Shown one piece after another: positions 1-5,576 of a stretch of DNA of 5,841 bases. The stretch lies in NCBI GenBank assembly GCA_012512355.1, contig JAAZEI010000059.1, positions 1 to 5,841 on the forward strand, in the 5' to 3' direction. The notes beneath the pieces were generated by a model, which was given only the letters and a program-made list of their open reading frames with translations, made no database searches and was not told the origin of the DNA. Position 1 is the first letter of the stretch; the number at the start of each line of letters is the position of its first letter. Made by a program: the position numbers and the translations under genes. This stretch comes from Clostridiales bacterium (GTDB taxonomy: Bacteria > Bacillota > Clostridia > Christensenellales > Aristaeellaceae).

Positions 1-30
1 GTTGAGATGATCTTAAAACATCATCTCAAC
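1..30. repeat. Perfect 11-bp inverted repeat, candidate 3' hairpin of the transcript
   Basis: Positions 1-11 (GTTGAGATGAT) pair perfectly with 20-30 around an 8-nt loop. It lies 40 nt past the transketolase C-subunit stop. If the minus strand continues as a T-run beyond the window edge this is an intrinsic terminator, but the stem is only about one-third G+C and the downstream bases are not visible. No T-run exists on the plus-strand side, so it is not a terminator for plus-strand transcription. An operator or a leader element of the next gene are alternatives. The rest of the 69-bp tail (31-69) is AT-rich with nothing else convincing. Confidence 0.5.
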
Positions 31-69
31 CTTCAATTAAGAAATTAAGGCAGCTCACTGCTTATGTTT

Positions 70-1032
70 CTACTTTCTTTTGATCAGCCTCTGTGCGACT
101 TCAACAATATGCTGACTTGTCAGGCCAAAGCGTTCCTGCAGATAATCCTGCGGCCCAACTTCACCATATTCATCGTTGACCGCCACATAATCAGCAGGAG
201 TAGGCAGGCGCCTGGACAGCGTTTCGCAAACAGCTGCATACAGGCCACCAATCTTATTGTGATTTTCAGTTGCCAGTACTGCCCTTGTTTTGTCAGCGGA
301 ATGCAGCAGCGCGTCTTCATCCAATGGTTTGATGGTGAACATATCCAGAACCTCTGCGCTGATGCCCTTTCTCTCCAGTTCGATGGCTGCTTGGAGCGCT
401 TCATGCACCATGATGCCTGCAGCTACGATGGTCAAGTCTTTCCCTTCACGCAGGCGGATGGCCTTGCCTGGTGTAAATTGGGTGCCTTCGCCATATACTT
501 TCGCATTTGTTTTTCGTCCAACCCGAATGTACTTGACGCCGGGAAGATTAACAGCCTGTCTGAGGATGCTTTCAAACATCAGGGTATCTGTGATATCAAA
601 GACTGTGGCCGTGGGAATCGCGCGATACAGCGCGACGTCTTCAAAAGGCATGTGGGTTCCGCCGTTGAAGGAGGCACAGACACCCGGATCCGTTCCAATG
701 ACCGTGATGTCGTTTTTGGCATAGCCGGCAGAAAGGAATATCTGGTCATAGCTTCTGCGTGAGGCAAAAGGCCCAAAGGTATGACAAATGGGTTTGAACC
801 CTGCCGCAGCCAGTCCGCCCGCAGTGCCTATCATGTTGGCCTCTGAGACACCGCAGTTGATGGCGCGGTCAGGATGCTCCATGTGATATGAATAAGTCCC
901 GATGGTGCTCATCAAATCCGCATCCAGGTAAATGACATCCGGGTCTGTTTCCAGAAGGTTGATAATTGTCTTCCCAATGACATCCTTAAAAGTACGGGGG
1001 TCTGCGGAGCCGTCATAAACAATATTATACAT
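70..1032 (-). CDS. Transketolase, C-terminal (pyrimidine-binding and C-terminal domain) subunit
   Basis: This 320-residue protein holds the Pyr and C-terminal domains of transketolase. NCGVSEANM (59-67) contains Glu64, the expected glutamate that activates the aminopyrimidine ring of thiamine diphosphate. TFGPFASRRSYDQI (85-98) is the family F.S.R..DQI segment. GGTHMPFEDVALYRAIP (124-140) includes the conserved His127. MFTIKPLDED (231-240) and TENHNKIGGL (255-264) belong to the C-terminal domain. It forms the active site with the N-subunit across the dimer interface. The first codons overlap the N-subunit stop by 8 nt (ATGTATAA, 1032-1025), so the two chains are expected to be made in step by coupled translation. 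It is the last gene visible in the operon; 69 bp follow before the window edge. Family assignment is firm; donor and acceptor sugars cannot be inferred. Confidence 0.92.
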   Translation of the reverse strand: MYNIVYDGSADPRTFKDVIGKTIINLLETDPDVIYLDADLMSTIGTYSYHMEHPDRAINCGVSEANMIGTAGGLAAAGFKPICHTFGPFASRRSYDQIFLSAGYAKNDITVIGTDPGVCASFNGGTHMPFEDVALYRAIPTATVFDITDTLMFESILRQAVNLPGVKYIRVGRKTNAKVYGEGTQFTPGKAIRLREGKDLTIVAAGIMVHEALQAAIELERKGISAEVLDMFTIKPLDEDALLHSADKTRAVLATENHNKIGGLYAAVCETLSRRLPTPADYVAVNDEYGEVGPQDYLQERFGLTSQHIVEVAQRLIKRK

Positions 1033-1879
1033 GCAGCTTCTCTCCTTCCTGTACGCGGAGTTCTTCTTTGAGGGCGCTGATCCAGCGGTCAAATACTTCA
1101 CTGCCAACCGTCATCGAATGATTGCTGAATGTATCCTCCACCTCTTTGACGCCCGACCCCTTGATGGTATCCAAAACAATGGCATGCGGCTTGCCTTTGA
1201 CGCTGTCGCAGGCTTTGACAGCTTTTAAGATTTCTTCCACGCTGTTGCCCTTTACCTGCTGTGTATGGAAGCCAAAAGCCTCGAACTTATGCTTAAAATC
1301 AAGCGGATCGCTGATCTCGCTGACAAAACCATCCAGCTGTTTTTTATTCCAGTCAATAAACACGGTCAGGTTATCCAGCTTTTTAGAGGACGCGAACATA
1401 AAAGCCTCCCAGGGCTGGCCTTCATTGAGCTCGCCATCCCCCACAATGAGGTAGGTATGGCTGTCGCGCCCCTTGAGCCTGTCACCCATCGCCATTCCCA
1501 TGGCAAGTGATGTCCCCTGTCCCAGTGACCCGGTGGTCATATCAATGCCCACAGTCCTGTTGCGGTCGCAGTGGCTGGGAAAATTAGTGCCCGGCTGGTT
1601 GAGTGTCAGGATGTCCTCATATGGAAAATAGCCAAGGAGCCCCAGGGTGCCATAAATGGCAGGGCCGGCATGGCCTTTTGAACAAACCAGCTTATCCCTC
1701 TGCGGCCAATCCGGGTTTTTAGGGTCAAAGCGCATGATGGCGCCATAAAGCACGGCCAGCACATCAGCGACACTAAGTGAACCGCCTATGTGACCAAAAC
1801 CGCGTGCCTTGATCGCGTCCAGTGCTGCGATTCGAATCTTGGTCGCGAAAATTTCCAATTCTCTGATGTCATTTGTCAT
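1025..1879 (-). CDS. Transketolase, N-terminal (thiamine diphosphate-binding) subunit
   Basis: This 284-residue protein matches the PP domain of transketolase, made as a separate chain as in archaea and many bacterial catabolic clusters. Visible motifs are GHIGGSLS (29-36), SKGHAGPAIY (67-76), GSLGQG (117-122) and the thiamine diphosphate/Mg2+ signature GDGELNEG (147-154) ending at Asn178 in DWN, plus KGSG (240-243). It pairs with the next gene product to form a transketolase that moves a two-carbon ketol unit from a ketose phosphate to an aldose acceptor. The start at 1879 follows a full AGGAGG; residues from the upstream in-frame ATG (MLMMHQSIHRRNF) look like untranslated leader. The stop TAA (1027-1025) overlaps the next start. 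Split transketolases of this type serve central pentose metabolism and also dedicated routes such as sulfoquinovose (SqwGH) and apiose (AptAB) breakdown. No diagnostic partner for those routes is visible here. Confidence 0.92.
   Translation of the reverse strand: MTNDIRELEIFATKIRIAALDAIKARGFGHIGGSLSVADVLAVLYGAIMRFDPKNPDWPQRDKLVCSKGHAGPAIYGTLGLLGYFPYEDILTLNQPGTNFPSHCDRNRTVGIDMTTGSLGQGTSLAMGMAMGDRLKGRDSHTYLIVGDGELNEGQPWEAFMFASSKKLDNLTVFIDWNKKQLDGFVSEISDPLDFKHKFEAFGFHTQQVKGNSVEEILKAVKACDSVKGKPHAIVLDTIKGSGVKEVEDTFSNHSMTVGSEVFDRWISALKEELRVQEGEKLHV
1042..1047 (-). promoter_or_regulatory. Ribosome binding site for the transketolase C-subunit
   Basis: AAGGAG lies within the last codons of the N-subunit gene, 9 nt before the ATG at 1032-1030. 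It supports this start over an upstream in-frame ATG at 1107, which would add 25 residues with no family resemblance and overlap the N-subunit gene by 83 nt. Confidence 0.65.
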
Positions 1880-1885
1880 AAAGTT

Positions 1886-1891
1886 CCTCCT
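1886..1891 (-). promoter_or_regulatory. Strong ribosome binding site deciding the transketolase N-subunit start
   Basis: AGGAGG lies 6 nt before the ATG at 1879-1877. The same frame is open further upstream to an ATG at 1918-1916, but that start has no comparable site and would place AGGAGG inside the gene. The start at 1879 is therefore preferred. Confidence 0.8.
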
Positions 1892-1950
1892 ATGGATGGA
1901 TTGATGCATCATGAGCATTTGTCTAATGCATGCAATCCGTTTCAGTATGT

Positions 1951-3210
1951 TTAATTAAGCGACTGGTTTACATAAGGCAAGGTAGAGCCGCCATAGGGCA
2001 TGGCCAGCACCTTGGCTTCCTTGCCCATTGTCTTAAAGGCAGCGTCAAAAGCCGCCTGTGCGCTGCCGTAGGGGGTCAGAAAAATGTCTCTTACAAAAGC
2101 ATCGGGCAGTTCTGATACAAGGTAGATATCTGCATTCTCCAGCACCATCGCAATAGCCGCAGCTTTGTGGCCGCCCAGGCGAAAGTCTTTGCCAATGCGC
2201 TCGACCATCGCGCGGGTAGAAACACTGTGCAGCATCCAGTCCTCGAACTCTCTTTCTCCAAGTCCCTCTTTGCACGAGCCAATGAGTACAATGATACCGC
2301 CTTTTTTCACAGCATGCTTGGCATTGTCCAGCGCCTTTTGTACCTGATAGAGATTGAGATCTTTGGGCGCACCGCCCTGAGATACCAACACAATATCAGC
2401 GCGCTCATCCAAATGCTTGAGATAAAATAAATCAAGAAATTTGCAGCCCTCCCGGTGTGCCAGGACCGAATCGCCCGCTACGGCTTTGACAATGTGCTTG
2501 TTTTCATCCAGCACGACATTGAGGATAAAATCGATGCCGCAAATGCCAGCTGCTTCTTCAATATCCTCACGAATGGGGTTGCCTGACAGTTTTCCGGCAC
2601 AGGCGTCATCCCTGACCATCATAGCATGGTTGTTACTGATGGCAGCGCCATTTGAGACTCCCGGCATAATCGCCTTGCCGCCGCCGGAATAACCTGCGAA
2701 ATAATGGTATTCGATATTGCCAAGGCAAATACGCCTCTGCGCCTGCGCTACATCGCGGGAAATATCAATCGGGGTGCCTCTTTTGGTTACCCCCATGCTG
2801 ATACAATCCTCTGGCGTTGAATCCACACATCGGATTTCACGGAAGGCACGTTCGCCAGCCAGCTTGCGACGCTCATCTTGGGTGTGCGGACGGTGTATCC
2901 CCAAGCCAAAAACAAGGGTAATATCTTCGGGCTTTATCCCGCAGGCATACAGTTCATCCAAAAGCAAAGGCATGACCTCATGAGTCGGCATAGGCCGTGT
3001 GATGTCGCTTGTGATGATGGCCACGGTTTCCCCCGGTTTGACGATGTCCCTCAGCTGGGGTGAGCCTATGGGCGCATAAAGCGCGCGACGCACTTCCTCT
3101 TCCCCTGTGAAGCCCAATTCAACCTCATTGTGCCCCAGGATGCCCATCAGGTTGGCCTCGGGTACATCAACATATTGAACAGTATTTCCAAATCCAAACT
3201 CAAGTTTCAT
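1951..3210 (-). CDS. LarA-family nickel-pincer-dependent 2-hydroxyacid racemase/epimerase (substrate unknown)
   Basis: This 419-residue protein is about the length of Lactiplantibacillus plantarum lactate racemase LarA and keeps its catalytic layout. SDITRP (68-73) carries the substrate-binding Arg72, and GLGIHRPHT (102-110) carries His106. EYHYFAGYSGGGKAIMPG (167-184) carries His169 and Lys179; SNNH (192-195) carries His195. The spacings His169-Lys179 (10) and Lys179-His195 (16) equal those of LarA His174-Lys184-His200, the residues that hold the nickel pincer nucleotide cofactor. GGAPKDLNLYQ (279-289) supplies the later Lys/Gln pair. LarA homologues invert the C2 hydroxyl of 2-hydroxyacids; known members act on lactate, malate, 2-hydroxyglutarate, phenyllactate and D-gluconate. 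The ATGA overlap with pgk suggests a sugar-acid or phospho-acid substrate rather than lactate. Cofactor synthesis needs LarB, LarC and LarE, none of which is in the window. Family firm, substrate unknown. Confidence 0.88.
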   Translation of the reverse strand: MKLEFGFGNTVQYVDVPEANLMGILGHNEVELGFTGEEEVRRALYAPIGSPQLRDIVKPGETVAIITSDITRPMPTHEVMPLLLDELYACGIKPEDITLVFGLGIHRPHTQDERRKLAGERAFREIRCVDSTPEDCISMGVTKRGTPIDISRDVAQAQRRICLGNIEYHYFAGYSGGGKAIMPGVSNGAAISNNHAMMVRDDACAGKLSGNPIREDIEEAAGICGIDFILNVVLDENKHIVKAVAGDSVLAHREGCKFLDLFYLKHLDERADIVLVSQGGAPKDLNLYQVQKALDNAKHAVKKGGIIVLIGSCKEGLGEREFEDWMLHSVSTRAMVERIGKDFRLGGHKAAAIAMVLENADIYLVSELPDAFVRDIFLTPYGSAQAAFDAAFKTMGKEAKVLAMPYGGSTLPYVNQSLN

Positions 3211-4457
3211 TTAAATGCCTCAGCCGCATGACGCAAAGCTTTCACCACGGGCAGCTCTTCTCCTGTTAAAAAACGAATCAGCGCGCCGCCGCCTGTACAG
3301 ATGTAATCAATCTGATCCGTTTTTTCATATTTGGCGGTGGCTGTGATGCTGTCGCCGCCGCCAATGACAGTATACCCCGGTGTCTGTGCCAAGGCATCCC
3401 ACACAATCTTGGTACCCTCTTGTGTTTGCGGGTTTTCAAACACACCCATGGGCCCGTTGACGAATACCGTTTTGGCCTCTTGGATGATGCCGGCATAGTG
3501 TTGGGCGCTGGTGATGCCGATATCAAGTACCGTTGCGTCCGCTGGCAGCTCACCCAGGGCGGCATCCTCACGCTGTCCGTTCTTCACATAGCCCAAGGTT
3601 GTCGGCAGGATAATTTTTTCAGGATATTGCTCAAGAAGCCTTTTTGCATCGTCAATGAATTCATCAAAGCCATTCTTTTTTATAAACTCGCGGCTGCCCG
3701 ACCCGATCTGTACACCTTTGGCTGCCAGCATGATGTTGGCCACAAGACCGCCGGCAAGAACCGTGTCTGCAACAGCGTTTTTAAGCACAGTCTCCATCAT
3801 CATAAAGGCATCGGATATTTTGGCCCCACCCAGTACAAACACACAGGGTCTCTTGGGATTTTCCATCAGATCTGATATAACGCAGTACTCCTGTTCAAAC
3901 AGGCGGCCCATGGCCGAGGGCAATACCTGCTCAAAGCCGCACAAGGAGGGCTGGTCACGGTGAGCGGCGGCAAAAGCATCGCATACATATAAATCAGCCA
4001 AAGGCGCTAACTTTGTAACAACCTGTGTCTGCGCCTGCTGCGCATGGCTTAGCTTCAAGTGCATTTCAAAAAGCGTCTGTTCTTCAGAGCAGAAACGAAC
4101 ATTGTCAAGCAGCAGGATTTCTCCGTCTTTTAGATTTTTAATCGCTTCTCTTGCGGCCGGTCCGCATACATCATCGATAAACCCTACCTCCCGCGAAAGG
4201 AGCTGGGAAAGCACTTTCGCGTGAGGTTTGGTTGTGTAGAAGTTCTTGTATTCAATGTCGCTGCCCTGATGGGCCAGCAGGACCAGCCTGGCCCCGCGCT
4301 GTGACAATTCTTTTAAAGTAGGCAGACAGGCCTTGATGCGCGAGATGGATTTGAGTGTGCCGGTTTCACGGTCAATGGGCTGGTTGATATCGATGCGGCA
4401 CAGCACAGTCTTTCCCTGCACATCAAACTCATCAATGGTATGGATACCAAAGCGCAT
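3207..4457 (-). CDS. pgk: Phosphoglycerate kinase, archaeal type
   Basis: This 416-residue protein has the PGK hallmarks in order: RIDINQPID (21-29), AHQG (62-65), LDNVRF (117-122), DAFAAAHRDQPS (160-171), LGGAKISD (209-216), NGPMGVFE (334-341), GGGDS (367-371) and TGGGA (388-392). The wording of the N-terminal half (DINxPID, HQG, AFAAAHR.QPSL.GF) is that of archaeal PGKs, matching the archaeal-type partner upstream. The enzyme transfers phosphate from 1,3-bisphosphoglycerate to ADP. Residues of the 3-phosphoglycerate basic patch are present at R21, R40, H63, R121 and R167. The arginine that normally follows H-x-G (R65 in human numbering) is Ser66 here, a possible sign of an altered substrate. 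The gene starts 2 nt after the dehydrogenase stop with only a weak Shine-Dalgarno, so it is probably translationally coupled. Its end overlaps the next gene by ATGA. The organism may well have a separate housekeeping PGK; this copy looks pathway-dedicated. Confidence 0.93.
   Translation of the reverse strand: MRFGIHTIDEFDVQGKTVLCRIDINQPIDRETGTLKSISRIKACLPTLKELSQRGARLVLLAHQGSDIEYKNFYTTKPHAKVLSQLLSREVGFIDDVCGPAAREAIKNLKDGEILLLDNVRFCSEEQTLFEMHLKLSHAQQAQTQVVTKLAPLADLYVCDAFAAAHRDQPSLCGFEQVLPSAMGRLFEQEYCVISDLMENPKRPCVFVLGGAKISDAFMMMETVLKNAVADTVLAGGLVANIMLAAKGVQIGSGSREFIKKNGFDEFIDDAKRLLEQYPEKIILPTTLGYVKNGQREDAALGELPADATVLDIGITSAQHYAGIIQEAKTVFVNGPMGVFENPQTQEGTKIVWDALAQTPGYTVIGGGDSITATAKYEKTDQIDYICTGGGALIRFLTGEELPVVKALRHAAEAFK
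3218..3221 (-). promoter_or_regulatory. Ribosome binding site for the LarA-family gene, inside the end of pgk
   Basis: GAGG lies 7 nt before the ATG at 3210-3208 and is embedded in the last pgk codons. Together with the ATGA stop/start overlap (3207-3210) it indicates translational coupling of the epimerase to the kinase, and it supports this start. Confidence 0.6.
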
Positions 4458-4459
4458 GA

Positions 4460-5509
4460 TTATTTAAACCTGCCAATCTTGAGGTATTCATTGGTTTTAG
4501 CTGTCCCCTCAGCGCCTGTTGTCTGCATGCTCATGGCCGCGCGAACCGCGTCAATTGTTTCGGGGATGGTGACGGCCTCCTGGGGAATATTAATCGCAAA
4601 CATGATGTCATTGCCTGTTTCAACCACGCTGTCGCTCCACAGGCCGATTTCATACATATCGCCACGGCGGTTTCCCAAATCCCTGGCATATTTAAAGAAA
4701 CTGGCATTGCCTTTGAAGCCTTCGTCAATGGACACCACGCGGATGCGCGGATGCTGCTCAAAGCATTCCAGCGCCTGTTCACGGGTAATTTTACCCTCTT
4801 TGGGGCTGGCAATGACCGTGATGATGTGGCCGTGCGTGACAGGCGTATGCACCAGAATGCCCGTCGCCTCGACATGGGGCATGATGGTCATCAGATCCAC
4901 TGCCTGGTGGCTGGGTGCTTTGTCCATCTGCAGGGCATTGGTAAGCCCGCGGTGGTAATCACCCGGATCAGCTACCCTGCGGATGATGGTAATGGCAACC
5001 CGGGACAAGCCAAATTGATGGTCAAGGGCTGCGACTGCACGAATCAGGCCTGTGGTATTGCACGAAGTCAGCTTGAGATAATCAGCGCCGACGCCATGCT
5101 CATAGTTGGCATAACCATGAAAGAAAACATCCGCTACCGAGTTTTGTTCGCCGCCCTGGAAAATGGCTTTACAGCCATGTTTTTCGTATACCTCTTTGTT
5201 TTTAACGCCAACGCCGCCGGGTGCTGAGTCCAGCATGATGTCAACATTTTTTACAAGGTCTTCAAAACTGCCTGCAACTGGAATATTTAGTTCATCAAAC
5301 TTTGATTTGTCTGCGCCATCAACCAGATATAGATGGTAAGGGGTGCTGTTGACACCCAGCATATCCATTTCTGCCAGCGCGCGCACAGACAGGGTAGGCG
5401 CTATGTCTGCGATACCCACCAATTCCATGTCATCCTGCAGCACGACGCCGTCTGCCAGACGCTGGCCAATGACGCCATATCCTGCTACACCAACTCTAAT
5501 TTTTTTCAT
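4460..5509 (-). CDS. gap: Type II (archaeal-type) glyceraldehyde-3-phosphate dehydrogenase
   Basis: This 349-residue protein is close to the usual 335-350 of archaeal-type GAPDH and unlike the bacterial GapA family. A Rossmann motif GYGVIGQR (10-17) opens the NAD(P) domain. Then come FQGGEQN (117-123), the active-site SCNTTGL (149-155) with Cys150 as the expected thiol nucleophile, RRVADP (177-182), and THGH (225-228), where His226 aligns with the catalytic base. The family oxidises glyceraldehyde 3-phosphate with phosphate to 1,3-bisphosphoglycerate in the cytosol. The second Rossmann strand reads GIADIAP with Asp35 where archaeal NADP-using enzymes often carry a lysine-rich segment, which hints at NAD+. 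The start follows a strong AGGAGG site. The stop lies 2 nt before the kinase start, so the two are expected to work as a pair: aldehyde to acyl phosphate, then acyl phosphate to acid plus ATP. Family assignment is firm. Whether the true substrate is glyceraldehyde 3-phosphate or another phosphorylated aldehyde is open. Confidence 0.93.
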   Translation of the reverse strand: MKKIRVGVAGYGVIGQRLADGVVLQDDMELVGIADIAPTLSVRALAEMDMLGVNSTPYHLYLVDGADKSKFDELNIPVAGSFEDLVKNVDIMLDSAPGGVGVKNKEVYEKHGCKAIFQGGEQNSVADVFFHGYANYEHGVGADYLKLTSCNTTGLIRAVAALDHQFGLSRVAITIIRRVADPGDYHRGLTNALQMDKAPSHQAVDLMTIMPHVEATGILVHTPVTHGHIITVIASPKEGKITREQALECFEQHPRIRVVSIDEGFKGNASFFKYARDLGNRRGDMYEIGLWSDSVVETGNDIMFAINIPQEAVTIPETIDAVRAAMSMQTTGAEGTAKTNEYLKIGRFK

Positions 5510-5515
5510 TTATGT

Positions 5516-5521
5516 CCTCCT
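5516..5521 (-). promoter_or_regulatory. Strong ribosome binding site for the GAPDH gene
   Basis: A full AGGAGG lies 6 nt before the ATG at 5509-5507. This fixes the start codon and predicts efficient, independent initiation despite the short intergenic gap. Confidence 0.8.
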
Positions 5522-5530
5522 ATACGACAG

Positions 5531-5546
5531 GTGCCTTTTTGGGCAC
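5531..5546 (-). other. Small hairpin upstream of the GAPDH ribosome binding site
   Basis: In the minus-strand transcript GUGCC pairs with GGCAC around a CAAAAA loop (5-bp GC-rich stem). No U-run follows, so it does not look like an intrinsic terminator. It lies about 10 nt upstream of the AGGAGG site. It could define or stabilise a 5' end, but no function can be shown from sequence alone. Confidence 0.35.
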
Positions 5547-5550
5547 AATA

Positions 5551-5556
5551 ATTGTA
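5551..5556 (-). promoter_or_regulatory. Weak -10-like hexamer TACAAT in the gap before the GAPDH gene
   Basis: Read on the minus strand, TACAAT matches five of six bases of the TATAAT consensus. No convincing -35 hexamer lies 16-18 nt upstream, so any promoter here would be weak or activator-dependent. Transcription would start near 5543-5545, just at the small hairpin at 5531-5546. Given the short gap and co-orientation, read-through from the upstream gene is the simpler expectation. Confidence 0.2.
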
Positions 5557-5561
5557 AGTGT

Positions 5562-5576
5562 TAGAATACTATTCTA
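5562..5576. repeat. 15-bp perfect palindrome (7-bp arms, 1-nt centre) over the oxidoreductase stop codon
   Basis: TAGAATA and TATTCTA flank a single base at 5569. The dyad spans the stop codon of the upstream gene. It sits about where the -35 region would fall for the weak -10-like hexamer at 5551-5556. It could be an operator half-site pair, or a chance AT-rich symmetry. Confidence 0.35.

Noticed and set aside
50..61. Small GCAG/CTGC hairpin after the last gene as an intrinsic terminator
   Set aside because: The stem is only 4 bp and the following bases on the minus strand are a mixed A/T stretch, not a T-run.
64..762. Long plus-strand open frame (232 codons) opposite the transketolase C-subunit gene
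   Set aside because: It is fully antisense to a gene with clear catalytic motifs, has no plausible ribosome site, and its translation is rich in Cys, Phe and His with no family resemblance. The other plus-strand frames (for example at 3420-3875, 4440-4958 and 4751-5227) fail for the same reasons.
1033..1107. Upstream ATG extending the transketolase C-subunit by 25 residues
   Set aside because: It would overlap the N-subunit gene by 83 nt and add non-family sequence; the ATG at 1032 has its own AAGGAG site.
70..1879. Sulfoquinovose (sulfo-transketolase) or apiose operon
   Set aside because: Both use split transketolases, but no sulfosugar isomerase, sulfoacetaldehyde or sulfolactaldehyde enzyme, or apulose kinase is visible, and neither pathway is known to include archaeal-type GAPDH, PGK and a LarA homologue.
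1880..1918. Upstream ATG extending the transketolase N-subunit by 13 residues
   Set aside because: The extension would contain the AGGAGG site that sits 6 nt before the ATG at 1879, and its residues do not resemble the family N-terminus.
1892..1950. Possible promoter or operator in the larA-like/transketolase gap, including the palindromes TGATGCATCA (1902-1911) and TGCATGCA (1927-1934)
   Set aside because: The best -35/-10 pair on the minus strand (TTGCAT with CATGAT) matches only about half the consensus, and short ATGCAT-type palindromes arise readily by chance. Nothing firm can be called.
1951..3210. Calling this gene lactate racemase
   Set aside because: The catalytic layout is LarA-like, but the family covers several 2-hydroxyacid substrates and the operon context is sugar phosphate metabolism, with no lactate genes or larBCE visible.
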